Assembly: GCF_016861655.1 (NCBI RefSeq)
Contig: NZ_BOLN01000005.1
Location: 62,001-126,000 of the forward strand
Direction of reading: 5' to 3'
DNA length: 64,000 nt
Origin: Levilactobacillus lanxiensis
GTDB taxonomy: Bacteria; Bacillota; Bacilli; Lactobacillales; Lactobacillaceae
Position numbers and translations under genes: made by a program. The notes under the pieces were generated by a model. That model was not told the origin of the DNA. It did no database searches and saw nothing but the letters and a program-made list of their open reading frames with translations. Positions 25,202 through 34,218 of the stretch are shown piece by piece. Within the stretch, counting starts at the first letter, position 1, and every line of letters begins with the position of its first letter.

Positions 25202-25232
25202 AAAAAAGCCAACCACCGAAGTGATTGACTTT
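25202..25232 (-). terminator. Terminator of the rimM-trmD-rplS operon
   Basis: Ten-bp stem with G-U pairs (25207-25216 with 25221-25230), CGAA/TTCG tetraloop, and six U on the minus strand. Confidence 0.85.
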
Positions 25233-25244
25233 CTCTGAATGTCA

Positions 25245-25601
25245 CTAGTTGCGACGGCGTTCTGGGATCCGCGCTGCCTTACCGTTAAGTTCACGGAGGT
25301 AGTAGAGCTTAGCACGACGTACACGACCTTGACGAATAACGTCAATCTTAGCAACACGTGGGGAGTGTAATGGGAAGATCCGTTCCACACCGACACCGTT
25401 ACTGATCTTACGTACCGTGTAAGTTGCTTGGATGCCAGCACCCTTACGCTTGATTACGACACCTTCGAACAATTGGATACGTTCGCGGGTACCTTCGACG
25501 ATCCGGGCGTGAACCCGAACAGTGTCTCCGGCACGGAAGTCTGGAACATCGTCCCGTAATTGTTCTTGGTTGATCTTAGCAATTAAATTGTTTTGGCGCA
25601 T
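25245..25601 (-). CDS. rplS: 50S ribosomal protein L19
   Basis: L19 sits at the 30S-50S interface of the ribosome. The 118-residue protein from ATG at 25601 ([20 protein letters not shown]) has the standard length and the signatures [22 protein letters not shown] and [19 protein letters not shown] longer frame begins 10 codons earlier, but GAAAGGA fits the chosen ATG. It is the last gene of rimM-trmD-rplS, about 130 nt after trmD. Confidence 0.98.
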   Translation of the reverse strand: MRQNNLIAKINQEQLRDDVPDFRAGDTVRVHARIVEGTRERIQLFEGVVIKRKGAGIQATYTVRKISNGVGVERIFPLHSPRVAKIDVIRQGRVRRAKLYYLRELNGKAARIPERRRN

Positions 25602-25729
25602 AATGTATTCTATCCTTTCGCCAACATTCATCCTCAGTTTCGACAGCGGAATGTTGTTTCTGTGGCTAAACAGCCAAAAGTAAGTGTATCATATCTAGAA
25701 ATGCCTGTAAAGGTTATTTTCTTGACTCC

Positions 25730-26494
25730 TTACTTTTTACCCTGCTGTTCTTCCTCTTCGATCCGCACGTCCGCTAATAACCGCTTCTGTTCTGCGGTCA
25801 GCTTCCGGTGATCAATCAGGTCTGGGCGTCGTTGGTAGGTCCGCCGTAAGGCTTCTTTTTGTTGCCACTCGGCAATCTTACCGTGGTCGCCACTGGTCAG
25901 GACATCTGGCACCTTCATCCCCCGGAAATCGGCTGGCCGCGTGTATTGCGGGTATTCCAGCAAACCGGATGAGAAGGAATCCCCAGGGGCCGACTCCGAA
26001 TTGCCCAGCACGCCGGGCAATAGGCGCACCGTGGCGTCGATCATGACCATTGAGGCCAATTCTCCACCGGTCAGGACAAAGTCTCCCAGGGAGACCTCAT
26101 CCGTCACCAGCGTACGAATCCGCTCGTCATAGCCCTCATAATGGCCGCACAAGAAGGTTAAATGCTCCTCGTGGGCAAACTCCTCGGCCACGTGCTGAGT
26201 AAACGTCACGCCGGCTGGATCCAGCAGAATCACGCGTCCCTTAGGTAACCCCTCGGCTGCGGCTTGTTCCTGCGTGGCTTTTAATGCGTCAAAGATGGGT
26301 TGGGCCTGCAGCAGCATCCCCGCACCCCCACCAAAGGGGTAGTCGTCGACGTTGCCGTGTTTGTTGGTCGAGTAATCACGAAAATTGGTGACGGGCATGG
26401 TCAGATGCCCATTTTGAATGGCCTTGCCCACGATGGAATCGTGCATGGGGCCGGAAAACATATCGGGAAATAAACTTAACACATCGATGCGCAT
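25730..26494 (-). CDS. trmD: tRNA (guanine37-N1)-methyltransferase
   Basis: TrmD methylates G37 of tRNAs reading CNN codons, preventing frameshifts. The 254-residue protein has [21 protein letters not shown], the trefoil-knot SAM-binding segments [12 protein letters not shown] and [20 protein letters not shown], and the family ending with DLIDHRKLT. The start overlaps the rimM stop by one base (both use 26494), indicating coupling. The C-terminal tail after [10 protein letters not shown] is long and charged. Confidence 0.98.
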   Translation of the reverse strand: MRIDVLSLFPDMFSGPMHDSIVGKAIQNGHLTMPVTNFRDYSTNKHGNVDDYPFGGGAGMLLQAQPIFDALKATQEQAAAEGLPKGRVILLDPAGVTFTQHVAEEFAHEEHLTFLCGHYEGYDERIRTLVTDEVSLGDFVLTGGELASMVMIDATVRLLPGVLGNSESAPGDSFSSGLLEYPQYTRPADFRGMKVPDVLTSGDHGKIAEWQQKEALRRTYQRRPDLIDHRKLTAEQKRLLADVRIEEEEQQGKK

Positions 26495-27012
26495 TACTCG
26501 AGTCCCTCCATCAATTCTACCGTGACCTGACCGGCATCCAAGTCAACCTTTTTAACCACATCGTCAATCTTTGGCAGCAACAGGTCGTCCTTGCCTGGCC
26601 GGTCCACGACCCATACGTCGTTGGCGCCCGGTGACAAGATTTCCTTGATTTCGCCCAGTTCTTCTCCGTCTTCGGTGACGACCTTCAGACCCACGATTTG
26701 GTGATAGTAGTACTCACCCGGTTGGAGGTCGCCGGTTTCTAATTCATTATCCGTGACCTTGAGCGTGCTCTGCTTGTAAATTTCCACGTCGTTGATCGAC
26801 GGCTTGCCTTCAAATCCCAGCAAGTAAAAATTCTTGTGCTTACGCATGGTCGCCACGGTCAGTGTGACGGGCTTGCTTTGGCCCTGCTGAAACGCATAGA
26901 GCGTTGATCCGACCGCAAAGCGACTCTCTGGGAAGTCCGTGGTCGCAATGACACGGACCTCACCCTTGATGCCGTGCGTGTTCACGATGGTCCCTACCGT
27001 ATAATAAGCCAA
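26494..27012 (-). CDS. rimM: 16S rRNA processing factor RimM
   Basis: RimM assists maturation of the 30S head and binds S19. The 172-residue protein shows an N-terminal RimM domain ([20 protein letters not shown]) and a C-terminal PRC-barrel ([24 protein letters not shown]...ANDVWVV). It begins at a TTG codon (27012): GGGAGG lies 8 nt upstream and the next in-frame ATG is far inside the conserved domain. First gene after the terminator following khpA. Confidence 0.97.
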   Translation of the reverse strand: MAYYTVGTIVNTHGIKGEVRVIATTDFPESRFAVGSTLYAFQQGQSKPVTLTVATMRKHKNFYLLGFEGKPSINDVEIYKQSTLKVTDNELETGDLQPGEYYYHQIVGLKVVTEDGEELGEIKEILSPGANDVWVVDRPGKDDLLLPKIDDVVKKVDLDAGQVTVELMEGLE

Positions 27013-27074
27013 ATTTTTTGCCTCCCTAATTTTGAGTAATTTATTTTAGATGTTAATTTCAAATTTTTTATAAC

Positions 27075-27112
27075 AAAAAACTCGAGGAAACGTTGCCGCC
27101 TCACTCGAGTTT
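27075..27112 (-). terminator. Terminator overlapping the khpA stop
   Basis: Nine-bp stem AAACTCGAG/CTCGAGTTT (27078-27086 with 27104-27112) with six U on the minus strand. The final khpA codons and stop lie within its first arm, so rpsP-khpA and rimM-trmD-rplS are partly separate units. Confidence 0.75.
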
Positions 27113-27361
27113 CTGTGCGGGACGGTCATCAATGATGAGCCGTACTCGCTTATTGCCTTGAACGCGAACGCTGTAGACAATCGTTCGGATTGCCTGCGCC
27201 ACGCGGCCTTGTTTACCGATCACCCGTCCGACATCATCGGGGTGAACGGCTAACCGATATTCGTAAAAGCGCTCCGTTTCGACCGGTGTCACCACCAAGT
27301 CCTCGGGATGCTCCACGAGTGGGCTAACAATTGCTAGAATTAATGCCTTAAAATCGGTCAT
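27101..27361 (-). CDS. khpA: KH-domain RNA-binding protein KhpA (YlqC)
   Basis: An 86-residue single-KH-domain RNA-binding protein. The GxxG loop appears as VIGKQGRVAQAIRT (about residues 46-59), which contacts RNA. In streptococci and lactobacilli KhpA pairs with KhpB and affects cell division and RNA metabolism; that role is family knowledge. It starts 9 nt after rpsP, the standard rpsP-ylqC order. Confidence 0.95.
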   Translation of the reverse strand: MTDFKALILAIVSPLVEHPEDLVVTPVETERFYEYRLAVHPDDVGRVIGKQGRVAQAIRTIVYSVRVQGNKRVRLIIDDRPAQKLE

Positions 27362-27370
27362 TGCTAATCA

Positions 27371-27646
27371 CTACTTTTTAGTGTACTTAGCTTCATGATA
27401 TTGCTTCATGATACCAGCGTTGGAGAGTAAAGTCTTAACCGTATCTGAAGGTTGAGCACCATTGTTCAACCAGTTCATGATAGATTCTTCCTTCAACGTG
27501 ATTGAAGCAGGTTGGGTAACTGGATTGTACGTTCCAACTTGTTCGATGAAACGACCGTCACGAGGACTCCGTGAGTCGGCAACCACAATCCGGTAGAATG
27601 GGCGCTTCTTAGAACCCATTCGCTTTAAACGAATCTTAACTGACAT
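27371..27646 (-). CDS. rpsP: 30S ribosomal protein S16
   Basis: A 91-residue S16, an early-binding protein of the small subunit. [40 protein letters not shown] is diagnostic, and the length is normal. It heads the rpsP-khpA unit. In many Firmicutes ffh lies just upstream; here ffh is more than 6 kb away, with an ATPase gene and a MoxR/VWA operon between. Confidence 0.98.
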   Translation of the reverse strand: MSVKIRLKRMGSKKRPFYRIVVADSRSPRDGRFIEQVGTYNPVTQPASITLKEESIMNWLNNGAQPSDTVKTLLSNAGIMKQYHEAKYTKK

Positions 27647-27733
27647 GTAGACACCTCCTGTATTTCTTTCAACGTGTAATAATATACCAGTTTCTGGATA
27701 TGATGTAAAGGGTTTTTTCTTTACACCTTGAAA

Positions 27734-28024
27734 TTAATCGAAATTCCTTTGCAACCAAGCCAGATCATCCCCGGTCAACGACGAACGATTTGTCGTAATC
27801 CAGGCCTGAACGGCGGCATAATCGTCAAAATCGAGTTTAGTCGGCACCACACCGGCCGCCTGCAGGTCCCGCGCAAATTTTAAATCCGCAATTGTCATGG
27901 GTGCGCGGAACAGCGGGTTTTCCTCGGCCCGTGACGCCCACTCGCCGGTCAGGATGGCCCATGCATTGCGGTAGGCCGCATCCTGTTGGATCAAGGAACG
28001 TAATTCGCTAGCCGTTAACATCAT
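27734..28024 (-). CDS. Small acidic protein linked to the MoxR/VWA pair, unknown
   Basis: A 96-residue protein, MLTASELRSLIQQDAAYRNAWAIL, mostly helical by composition, ending SLTGDDLAWLQRNFD. I recognise no domain. Its start overlaps the stop of the VWA gene (ATGA arrangement; a second ATG follows directly), and AGGAGGG precedes, so it is translated with that gene as the third member of a three-gene operon. It may be an accessory factor of the ATPase/VWA machine; this is inferred only from coupling. Confidence 0.7.
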   Translation of the reverse strand: MMLTASELRSLIQQDAAYRNAWAILTGEWASRAEENPLFRAPMTIADLKFARDLQAAGVVPTKLDFDDYAAVQAWITTNRSSLTGDDLAWLQRNFD

Positions 28025-29334
28025 TCATCCCTCCTCAACGCTTGCCACTGCGGGTCGGTAGTCAGGCTGACCACGGTCCCCGGGGCTTGTTTCACAGAAA
28101 ATTGACTGACCGGACTCGTCAGGAGCCAAAGCACCGTCACCGGTAACGTGGGCCGTAGCCGTTCCTCCCCATAGCCATCGGTCAAAATGACAACAATCTG
28201 GTTCGGTCTGCCGGCAAACAAACGGGGCAGCGCATCAAAGACCGCCTGAAACCGGGTGCCACCCCCACCCGTCCGTTGCAGGCGCTGGGGGCGCTTCTCC
28301 AGGGCAAAGCTGTTGGCTGGGTCCACAACCGTATCAAACGGATAAACCGTCACCTGCGCGGGATAAACGGCCAATAACGTGGCCATCTGCCCCAGCAGGT
28401 AACTAATTTCACGATTGCCCATGGATCCGGATTCATCGACAAAGACGGCGACCTGCCGCCAGGTCTGCACGATTTCACCCGGTAAATCCATCCTCACCGG
28501 CTGGCGGCGGTTGAACCGGCCGTAAGCCGCTTGCCGACCCGTGGGCACCTGCCCCAGTCCCCGTTTCAGCAAGGACTGCCAATCCAACGGATGTTGCGCC
28601 GCTGTCGGCGTGAGGGCTGCCTGAATGCTGCCAGACAACGTGCCACGCTGCTTGGTGGACAAATCCGTGCTCACGGCCTGAAAGAGCTGAGAGCGCCATT
28701 GTTCGCGGTTTGTCGCAGCCTGATCAGTCGCGCCCCGCCAGCCGGTGTGGCCATCCTGCGTCACAGCCGAGTCCGTACTCGTCGGGCCACCCAGCTGTCG
28801 GTCCCGCGTGGTGGCCTGTTGCTGGGTCTGCCACTGCCGGAGCTGACGTAAATAAACCGCCGAATCCTGTCGTGGCAAAACGGGTTCGCTCAACGCTGTC
28901 GCGAGTTTGGCACTGGTCACGGCTGACGCCGGAAGATCCGTCAGGTAGTCGTTGACCGCCGCATCCGTGGCCCAACGGACGAGTCCGGCTTGGGTTGACG
29001 TTCGAAGCGCCGTGGCGTAGCGCTCGGGATGCCGCCATAATAAATGCAATACCGTGTGCCGCAGCATCGCTAACCATTGCGGGCCCGTCCAAGTCGTCTG
29101 CGCCAGCGCATCGGGACCCAAGGCCAACTGCCAGTCGCGTTCCGTGGGTACCAGGCCTAACGGCGCACGCTGATTGGCAACGGTCACCGTCACCCGACTC
29201 AACACGTGTCCATAGAACGGGTCGTGCTGCAACAGATACAAGACGGCGTTTCGGTACACTTGCCGAGCCGCAGCCGGTTGATCACTGGGTGTGGCCTGCC
29301 GAAGTCGCTGAAGGTCCTGTGTCAGACTCGTCAT
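28021..29334 (-). CDS. VWA-domain protein with metallopeptidase-like N-terminus (DUF2201 type)
   Basis: A 437-residue protein. The N-terminal part (about 1-270) resembles the DUF2201 putative metallopeptidase-like region (RHTVLHLLWRHPERY, where a zincin HxxxH could lie, is seen at about 92-106). The C-terminal part is a von Willebrand A-like domain with the metal-binding MIDAS-type motif VDESGSMG (D-x-S-x-S) and later LTDGYGEE. MoxR ATPase plus VWA pairs act as chaperone-like machines that insert cofactors or remodel protein complexes; the target here is unknown. It starts 3 nt after the MoxR stop. Confidence 0.82.
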   Translation of the reverse strand: MTSLTQDLQRLRQATPSDQPAAARQVYRNAVLYLLQHDPFYGHVLSRVTVTVANQRAPLGLVPTERDWQLALGPDALAQTTWTGPQWLAMLRHTVLHLLWRHPERYATALRTSTQAGLVRWATDAAVNDYLTDLPASAVTSAKLATALSEPVLPRQDSAVYLRQLRQWQTQQQATTRDRQLGGPTSTDSAVTQDGHTGWRGATDQAATNREQWRSQLFQAVSTDLSTKQRGTLSGSIQAALTPTAAQHPLDWQSLLKRGLGQVPTGRQAAYGRFNRRQPVRMDLPGEIVQTWRQVAVFVDESGSMGNREISYLLGQMATLLAVYPAQVTVYPFDTVVDPANSFALEKRPQRLQRTGGGGTRFQAVFDALPRLFAGRPNQIVVILTDGYGEERLRPTLPVTVLWLLTSPVSQFSVKQAPGTVVSLTTDPQWQALRRDE

Positions 29335-29337
29335 GGC

Positions 29338-30510
29338 CTACACCTCGATTTCGCTACTGCGTTTACCAATCATCGTTAACTGTTGATACAGCGCTGCCAC
29401 ACCGGGGTGATCCTGAGCAGCGGACAGATTTTCCAATAAGTCTGGCTGAGCCGCCATCTGTTGGGCAATCGCGAACTGGCCATCCGGTGGGCACACGCTG
29501 AGCAACGCCGTGAACCGGCTAGCCGTGGCATCGACCGTCAGTGGCCAGTCCGGGCTCGCCAAACAGTTCTGTAAAATCGTCTGTTGCTGTGCGGCGGTTA
29601 GCGTCTGAAAGGTGGTGACCGCGTCCGGTGCCGTCAACGCCTGTTCCACCGTCAGGCCGGGCCGCTGAGTGGTCACGTAGCTGGCAAAGGCCGTCCCCAC
29701 GGTCACGCCTAAGTTTCCCTGAATAATCGCCGTCATCACGGCCGTTTGACTGAAGAGTCCCTGCCGTTCCAACTCACGGAGGGCTCGCGAAACACGCTCC
29801 CAGGCTCGTGGCGTCGGTTGGAGGTCGTCGTCTTCCAAATTATCCGTGGCGACCACGTGTAGATCCGCGGGTGTCTCCTGGAGATAGGCTGTGACCAGCG
29901 GATCAATCCGTGGTTGCCCGTCAACAACAGTCGTCGCCCACGCCAGCCAAGACGGGACGTCGGCCTGCAAAACCAACCGTGTCGTCCGATCGGCAATCGC
30001 CGCATCCCCCGGCGTGACCCCGTAGTGGCTCTGGGCAAATCCCGCCATCGTGGCATCCGGGTTCTCCGCCAAAATCAGGTGCACCTGGTCCGGCAGCGTC
30101 AACGTGTTGATTTGCCGCTGGAGCACCAGGTTCATGAGTTCACTCTGAACGGCCTGCGTGCCCCGGTTGAACTCATCCAAGAACCAAATGATTTCCTGGT
30201 CGGGATGGGCCTCGGCGTAGCGAATCATGGCAACCAGAGTGTGTGAGTAGCCAAACTGCACGTCGGCCAACGACCCATACTTAGCCGTCTGCACAAAGGA
30301 ATCGGCGGTCAACGGCGGCACGGGGATCACCAGGTCACCCTTCTCGACCAAACTCACCACAGTCGTAAACAATTTTGCCTGCCGTCGCTGCGCCAAATCG
30401 GCCACCAGCGCAGACTTCCCGATGCCGGCTTCCCCAACAATCGTGGGCACGGCCCCACTGTTTAAAATAACATCGGCGGCCTGCAAACAAGTCGCATAGG
30501 TTAATGCCAT
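29338..30510 (-). CDS. MoxR-type AAA+ ATPase
   Basis: A 390-residue AAA+ ATPase of the MoxR group. Walker A is GEAGIGKSAL (about 22-31), Walker B IIWFLDEFNRG with following sensor residues (LILAENPD), and an arginine-finger candidate in ADRTTRL. The partner VWA gene follows after 3 nt and a small gene after that, so the three form one operon. ATG at 30510 has AAAGGAG upstream. A hairpin lies immediately before the ribosome site. Substrate unknown. Confidence 0.88.
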   Translation of the reverse strand: MALTYATCLQAADVILNSGAVPTIVGEAGIGKSALVADLAQRRQAKLFTTVVSLVEKGDLVIPVPPLTADSFVQTAKYGSLADVQFGYSHTLVAMIRYAEAHPDQEIIWFLDEFNRGTQAVQSELMNLVLQRQINTLTLPDQVHLILAENPDATMAGFAQSHYGVTPGDAAIADRTTRLVLQADVPSWLAWATTVVDGQPRIDPLVTAYLQETPADLHVVATDNLEDDDLQPTPRAWERVSRALRELERQGLFSQTAVMTAIIQGNLGVTVGTAFASYVTTQRPGLTVEQALTAPDAVTTFQTLTAAQQQTILQNCLASPDWPLTVDATASRFTALLSVCPPDGQFAIAQQMAAQPDLLENLSAAQDHPGVAALYQQLTMIGKRSSEIEV

Positions 30511-30704
30511 CGTCCCAACTCCTTTCGGATACTAGAAAGCCCACTCGAAAAACACACGAGTGGGCAGTTTTTTTGAGTAACTTCAAAATTTATTTTAACT
30601 GGCTAGTGGTAGACAACTTTAGGCTAAACAAGAACGCACGTCGCTTAGATGAGGTTAACCTGTTTCAAGTTCAACGCTACCACACAAACCAATTGTACGC
30701 CCGC
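30511..30704. other. Gap between the MoxR operon and repeat A1
   Basis: Contains the hairpin at 30539-30574 and about 130 nt with no gene or further signal I can identify. Confidence 0.4.
30539..30574 (+). terminator. Hairpin with plus-strand T-run just before the MoxR gene
   Basis: Perfect 9-bp stem GCCCACTCG/CGAGTGGGC (30539-30547 with 30557-30565), then seven T on plus. No plus-strand gene precedes it. On minus it follows the P-type ATPase region and has only a weak U tail (TTTCTAG), so it could end that transcript inefficiently, or fold in the moxR leader. Confidence 0.5.
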
Positions 30705-30905
30705 GGGCTAAACCAGTGTCAGCCGCAGGGTCGGTGAAAATGTGCTTAGCCGTGGGAGTGGCCTTAGCGGTTTACCGCTTAGACCACTGCTATCTTTGAG
30801 ACTCGAGTTAGGAGGCTCAAAGTAAGTCTGGAGACCGCCCTTCGGCTCCAGGCGGCGCCCACCGCGTTCCGGCACATTTTCACCGGTCCGGAGGCGCTGT
30901 TAATC
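30705..30905 (+). repeat. Palindromic element A1 (core A)
   Basis: Frame helix 30732-30745 with 30872-30885 (14 bp, perfect). Inside are three arms: AGTGGCCTTAGCGG/CCGCTTAGACCACT, CTTTGAG/CTCAAAG and CTGGAG/CTCCAG. The left edge GGGCTAAA corresponds to the GGGTTAA end of other copies; the right edge is eroded. Lies between the MoxR operon and the P-type ATPase stop. Confidence 0.8.
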
Positions 30906-30906
30906 T

Positions 30907-33555
30907 TTATTTTAACACGCGGCGCTGGAAGAACTTAACAATTTCCACAATCACGATCATCATAAACGAAGCCACCAGCACGATGGCCCATTGGAAGCCA
31001 TCCAGGTGTGCGACGTGGAACATGCCGTTCAAGCCGGGCACCAGAATCGTCATGGCCAGTAAGGCAAAGGCAATCACGATGGCCCAGTTGAAGAACTTGT
31101 TCTTGAAGAGGCCGACCGTGAAGATCGAGCCGTGAATCGACTTGGAGTTAAAGGCGTGGAACAGTTGAATCAGCCCCAGCGTCGCAAACGCCATGGTTAA
31201 GGCATCGGCGTGGGCCAGGCTGGCCGTTGCGTGAGCCGGGTAGGTCAACGCCAACCAGTAGACGAACAGCGTGATGCCACCCTCTAACAGGCCCTGGTAG
31301 ATGATACCGCCGAAGACGCCACCGGAGAAGAAGTTAGACTTCCGCCCCCGTGGTGGTTGCTTCATGATGTTGCGTTCCATGGGTTCGACCCCCAGCGCAA
31401 TGGCTGGCAGGGTGTCGGTCACCAGGTTGATCCAGAGAATGTGGACCGGCGCCAGAATTTGCCAGCCCAACATGGTCATCATGAACAGGGTCAAGACTTC
31501 CCCTAGGTTGGCGGACAGCAGGTATTGAATGGCCTTTTGAATGTTAGCAAAGACCTTCCGTCCCTCTTCCACGGCGACCACGATGGTGGAGAAATTGTCG
31601 TCGGCCAGAACCATATCACTGGCTCCTTTGGAAACCTCGGTCCCAGTGATACCCATCCCAATCCCAATATCCGCGGCCTTCAGAGCGGGGGCATCGTTGA
31701 CCCCGTCCCCGGTCATGGCAACGACCTTGCCGCGCTTCTGCCAGGCATTGACGATGCGGACCTTGTGCTCGGGGGCGACCCGGGCGTACACCGCGTAGTC
31801 GCTCACTTTCTTAGCAAATGTCGCGTCGTCCATCTCATCGAGTTCGGCTCCGGTAATCACGGCATCGGTCTCACCCTTGTCGATGATACCCAGCCGCACC
31901 GCAATGGCGGCGGCCGTATCGCGGTGGTCCCCGGTGATCATCATTGGCCGAATCCCAGCAGATTTAGCATCCGCCACGGCCTGCGCCACCTCTGGGCGTT
32001 CGGGGTCAATCATGCCGACCATCCCAGCCAGAATCAGGTCATTTTCCACGCTCTCACTGGTCATGTCGGTGGGCACCTGATCCGTGATGCGGTAGGCAAA
32101 CGCCAGGACCCGTAAGGCCTGAGTGGCCATGTTGTGGTTGGTATCTAGGATGTGTTGCCGGTCCGCATCACTCAGCGGGGAAATGGCGCCACCCTTAGAT
32201 AACCGTGTGACGCGCTTTAGCAATTCATCCGGCGCCCCTTTGACGGCAATCAAGAAACGACCGTCCGCTAAGGGATGGACCGTCGACATGAGTTTTCGCT
32301 CGGAATCAAACGGAATCTCCGCGACCCGGGGCATGGCCGTTAAGACCTGGTCAACCGGGTAGTTGCGGTCCATTTGGTACTGCACCAGCGCCGTTTCGGT
32401 GGGGTCACCGGCTAAGCCATCCGGCGTCACCTTGGTATCGTTGCTGAGAATCATGACCTGTGCCAACCGGTCCTCGCGGTCAAAATCAACCGTGTGGGCG
32501 TCGGCTAAACGTAAGTCTTCGTAAACCTTTTCGACGGTCATCTTATTTTGCGTCAACGTCCCGGTCTTATCCGAGGCGATAATGTCGGTGCTTCCCAGCG
32601 TTTCCACGGCGGGCAGCTTCCGGACGATGGCGTGACGTTTAGCCATTCGCTGGGTCCCCAACGCCAAGGTAATCGTCACGATGGCGGGTAACCCTTCTGG
32701 AATCGCGGCCACGGCCAAAGAAATCGCCGTCAGCAGCATGTCGATCAGGCTCTCGGCCTGCCGCCACATCCCCATCGCAAAGACGATGGCCGCAATCACC
32801 AGAATCAAGATGGTCAACGACTTCCCTAACTGGGTCAGGTTGGCCTGGAGCGGCGTGGTAGTCTCATCGGCGGCTTCGATCATACCAGCGATTCGGCCGA
32901 CCTCCGTCTGCATCCCAGTCGCGACCACGACCCCGGTCGCCCGACCATACGTGACATTAGAATTCATAAACGCCATGTTGTGGCGATCACCGATAGGCAG
33001 GTCCGCACCAGTCAGAAGGGCGTCTGCCTTTTCCACGGGCACCGATTCCCCGGTCAGCGCGGATTCTTCGACCTTTAATGAGGCCACGTCGAGCAAACGG
33101 AGGTCGGCGGGAATGATATCACCAGCTTCTAGCAGAACAATGTCCCCCACGACCAGCTCGTCGCTCTTAACGGTCATCACCTGACCGTCTCGGCGAATCG
33201 TGGCGTTGGGCGCCGACATTTCCTTCAGGGCGTTGATGGCTTCCTCAGCCTTGGCCTCCTGAAAGACCCCGAAGATGGCGTTTAACACCACCACGACCAG
33301 GATGATGACGGCATCCACGACCTCACCCGTCAGTCCGGCAATCAGCGCGGCCACCAGCAAGACGATGATCATGAAGTCCTTGAACTGGGCGAAAAATTTC
33401 TGCACCAACGACGTGGTCTTCTGCTGATTCAAGACGTTGTGTCCATTCGTGGTGAGACGTTCCTGTGCGGTTGCCGAGCTTAACCCGCGCTCGCTGGTCT
33501 GCAAGCGCTGGTACAAGTCGGTAACGGTTTCCTGATAAAACGGTAATTTGGCCAT
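30907..33555 (-). CDS. P-type cation-transporting ATPase, probably Mn2+/Ca2+ exporter
   Basis: An 882-residue P2-type ATPase. The phosphorylation site SDKTGTLTQNKM, actuator motif LTGESVPV and hinge MTGDGVNDAPALKAADIGIGMG are all intact, with about ten membrane helices and an N-terminal cation-ATPase domain. By sequence it belongs with PacL/YoaB-like Ca2+/Mn2+ pumps. ATG at 33555 is chosen because AGGAGG lies upstream; the frame extends 12 codons further. The leader carries a yybP-ykoY riboswitch (33658-33773), which is Mn2+-sensing and known to control Mn2+ exporters such as lactococcal YoaB; Mn2+ export is therefore the favoured role. Confidence 0.92.
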   Translation of the reverse strand: MAKLPFYQETVTDLYQRLQTSERGLSSATAQERLTTNGHNVLNQQKTTSLVQKFFAQFKDFMIIVLLVAALIAGLTGEVVDAVIILVVVVLNAIFGVFQEAKAEEAINALKEMSAPNATIRRDGQVMTVKSDELVVGDIVLLEAGDIIPADLRLLDVASLKVEESALTGESVPVEKADALLTGADLPIGDRHNMAFMNSNVTYGRATGVVVATGMQTEVGRIAGMIEAADETTTPLQANLTQLGKSLTILILVIAAIVFAMGMWRQAESLIDMLLTAISLAVAAIPEGLPAIVTITLALGTQRMAKRHAIVRKLPAVETLGSTDIIASDKTGTLTQNKMTVEKVYEDLRLADAHTVDFDREDRLAQVMILSNDTKVTPDGLAGDPTETALVQYQMDRNYPVDQVLTAMPRVAEIPFDSERKLMSTVHPLADGRFLIAVKGAPDELLKRVTRLSKGGAISPLSDADRQHILDTNHNMATQALRVLAFAYRITDQVPTDMTSESVENDLILAGMVGMIDPERPEVAQAVADAKSAGIRPMMITGDHRDTAAAIAVRLGIIDKGETDAVITGAELDEMDDATFAKKVSDYAVYARVAPEHKVRIVNAWQKRGKVVAMTGDGVNDAPALKAADIGIGMGITGTEVSKGASDMVLADDNFSTIVVAVEEGRKVFANIQKAIQYLLSANLGEVLTLFMMTMLGWQILAPVHILWINLVTDTLPAIALGVEPMERNIMKQPPRGRKSNFFSGGVFGGIIYQGLLEGGITLFVYWLALTYPAHATASLAHADALTMAFATLGLIQLFHAFNSKSIHGSIFTVGLFKNKFFNWAIVIAFALLAMTILVPGLNGMFHVAHLDGFQWAIVLVASFMMIVIVEIVKFFQRRVLK

Positions 33556-33599
33556 TTGCCAATTCCTCCTGTGGTGTGCTCGTAAGCCCATCTTTCACC

Positions 33600-33657
33600 C
33601 ATTTTCGGGGGTAAAAAAAGAGACTCACGCGTGCACACAAAATAAATTGTGAACACA
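33600..33657 (-). terminator. Expression-platform terminator of the Mn2+ riboswitch
   Basis: On the minus strand GAGACT from the 3' end of the aptamer P1 helix can pair with AGTCTC about 35 nt later, followed by seven U (plus-strand A-run 33614-33620). A helix GTG/CAC between them extends the stem. Formation competes with P1. Confidence 0.7.
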
Positions 33658-33773
33658 CATAAGTCTCACTATTTAAGGCAATCCCGGATTGGCAACTGGT
33701 TGGACACCAGTTCCAAAGAAATCTTGCTGACGGGTATTGCCGCAGAATCGCTCTGCTAGTTACTCCCTTATGG
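33658..33773 (-). promoter_or_regulatory. yybP-ykoY manganese riboswitch
   Basis: Minus strand begins CATAAGGGAGTAACTAGC and ends TAAATAGTGAGACTTATG. The ATAAG/CTTAT P1 helix, the conserved GGGAGTA entry, the internal loop GGCAATACCCGTCAGC, and the closing AGTGAGAC are the hallmarks of the yybP-ykoY class, in the order known from lactococcal yoaB. The next gene is a P-type cation ATPase, the classic partner. Binding of Mn2+ would stabilise P1 and prevent the downstream terminator, turning the pump on. Confidence 0.85.
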
Positions 33774-33840
33774 TTGCTTTAGGAACAGTATACCGGAATG
33801 ATTTCACCGCGTCTACCCAAAAGGTATTTAAAAGTTAATA

Positions 33841-34063
33841 GGGTTAGCCATAAGACTGGTCTTTGCCCGGCCTCTGGGATGGTGAAAATGAGCCGGAACG
33901 CTGTGGGCGCGCGCCTGGAGCCAAAGGGTGGTCTCCAGGCTTACTTTGAGCCGCTAGGAACCGCGTCTCAAAGATAGCAGTTCCCTAAGTGGCCAAGCCA
34001 CCAAGGGAACTCCCACGGCTAAGCTCATTTTCACCATCCCTGCGGCTAACACTGATTTAACCC
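33841..34063 (-). repeat. Palindromic element A2 (core A, reverse)
   Basis: Frame helix 33876-33893 with 34023-34040, 18 bp without mismatch. Ends GGGTTA (33841-33846) and TTAACCC (34057-34063) are inverted. Three arms: CTGGAG/CTCCAG, CTTTGAG/CTCAAAG and a longer AGTTCCCTaag/AGGGAACT arm. Lies between the riboswitch and the ffh stop codon. Confidence 0.85.
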
Positions 34064-34218
34064 ACATTTCGTTAATCTTTCGTCAGCACAGTTTTTGACT
34101 GCTCAGTCATTATTTTCCGTTAGATAGACGCTTGCCACATCCCCGAATCCAACAAAAAACAGGCCCCAGCACAACGATTACGCATCGTCATCCTCGAACC
34201 TGCTTAGTCTATCAGAAA

